21,691 nt of DNA from NCBI RefSeq assembly GCF_934294775.1, contig NZ_CAKRAH010000044.1:1-21691 (forward strand). The letters run 5' to 3'. The notes below the pieces were generated by a model. The model saw only the letters and a program-made list of their open reading frames with translations, did no database searches and had not been told where the DNA came from. Source of the stretch: an uncultured Dorea sp. (GTDB taxonomy: Bacteria; Bacillota; Clostridia; Lachnospirales; Lachnospiraceae). This document shows positions 21,522-21,691 of this stretch, piece after piece (positions within the stretch are counted from its first letter, which is position 1; every line of letters begins with the position of its first letter). Both the position numbers and the translations under genes were made by a program.

Positions 21522-21691
21522 TTGCAGCTTTCCTTATCTTAGTTTTTGCTTTCGCATAATCCCCATCATCTACATTCAACATTGTAACTCGTAATAACAC
21601 ATTGGTAAATAAATTTCTTCTCACATCCCAAGCAAAATCCTCCAAGTCCTCTTCCCCACAATTCCGTCCTGCACCAGTCCATGTGCCTTCT
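21493..21691 (-). CDS. 3' end of a gene of unknown function, cut by the window edge
   Basis: The last 65 or so codons of a minus-strand gene enter from the right edge, with TGA at 21493-21495. The visible piece reads EGTWTGAGRNCGEEDLEDFA, then WDVRRNLFTNVLLRVTMLNV, and ends in a lysine-rich tail KAANGESKDKPE. I do not recognise the family. The stop lies 29 nt inside paralog B. The stretch LFTNVLLRVTMLNVDDG resembles the first residues of the Rpn remnant at 19146 in both protein and DNA. The open frame and its coupling to the next gene support coding. Confidence 0.6.
   Translation of the reverse strand, partial: EGTWTGAGRNCGEEDLEDFAWDVRRNLFTNVLLRVTMLNVDDGDYAKAKTKIRKAANGESKDKPE

Overview
The window looks like a chromosomal segment of a gut-type Clostridia bacterium, most likely Lachnospiraceae (Dorea, Mediterraneibacter, Coprococcus or Blautia relatives). 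The grounds are a V-type (Ntp-style) ATPase operon, a large Firmicutes-type SRP RNA with an Alu domain, a DUF4080-type B12/radical SAM protein, an Rpn-family nuclease remnant, moderate-to-low GC and strong AGGAGG ribosome binding sites. Almost every gene lies on the minus strand. The exceptions are the SRP RNA, a decayed AraC-type regulator and a predicted antisense RNA. The genus is inference.

Layout, left to right. 1-5924: V-type ATPase operon, read right to left as subunits H/G, I, K, E, C, F and A, with A cut by the window edge. The K rotor subunit carries the residues that bind Na+ in Enterococcus hirae NtpK. 5925-6314: leader, palindromes and the trmL terminator. 6315-7799: trmL and, upstream of it, an XRE-HTH protein fused to a Uma2/DUF820 nuclease domain, preceded by four evenly spaced TTCCAT boxes. 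7800-8575: unexplained inverted repeats and an AraC-family pseudogene. 8580-9521: trxB. 9657-9970: a compact locus with the layout of a type I toxin-antitoxin system: a 30-residue holin-like peptide gene, an SD-sequestering leader hairpin, a convergent promoter for an antisense RNA, and a shared bidirectional terminator.

9974-12281: a DXS-like thiamine-diphosphate enzyme cotranscribed with an AdhR-like MerR regulator, behind a 19-bp-spacer MerR-type promoter. The enzyme has lost both arginines that hold the glyceraldehyde-3-phosphate phosphate in true DXS, so an aldehyde-linked role other than isoprenoid synthesis is plausible. 12560-15199: an overlapping operon of a PurM/HypE-like (AIR synthase-related) protein, an Lrp/AsnC regulator and a class I aminotransferase. 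15321-15422: a 33-residue membrane peptide gene. 15520-18020: a B12-binding radical SAM protein followed by endonuclease III. 18209-18565: SRP RNA (ffs) with its own promoter and terminator on the plus strand.

18598-21691 is AT-rich accessory DNA. It holds a 5'-truncated Rpn-type nuclease with 24-bp coding repeats, two tandem paralogous two-TM proteins of unknown function, and the 3' end of an upstream gene that overlaps the first paralog by 29 nt. A short stretch at the end of that partial gene matches the start of the Rpn remnant, suggesting recombination.

The best candidates for something undescribed are the type I toxin-antitoxin locus, the MerR/DXS-like pair, and the accessory paralog cluster at the right end.
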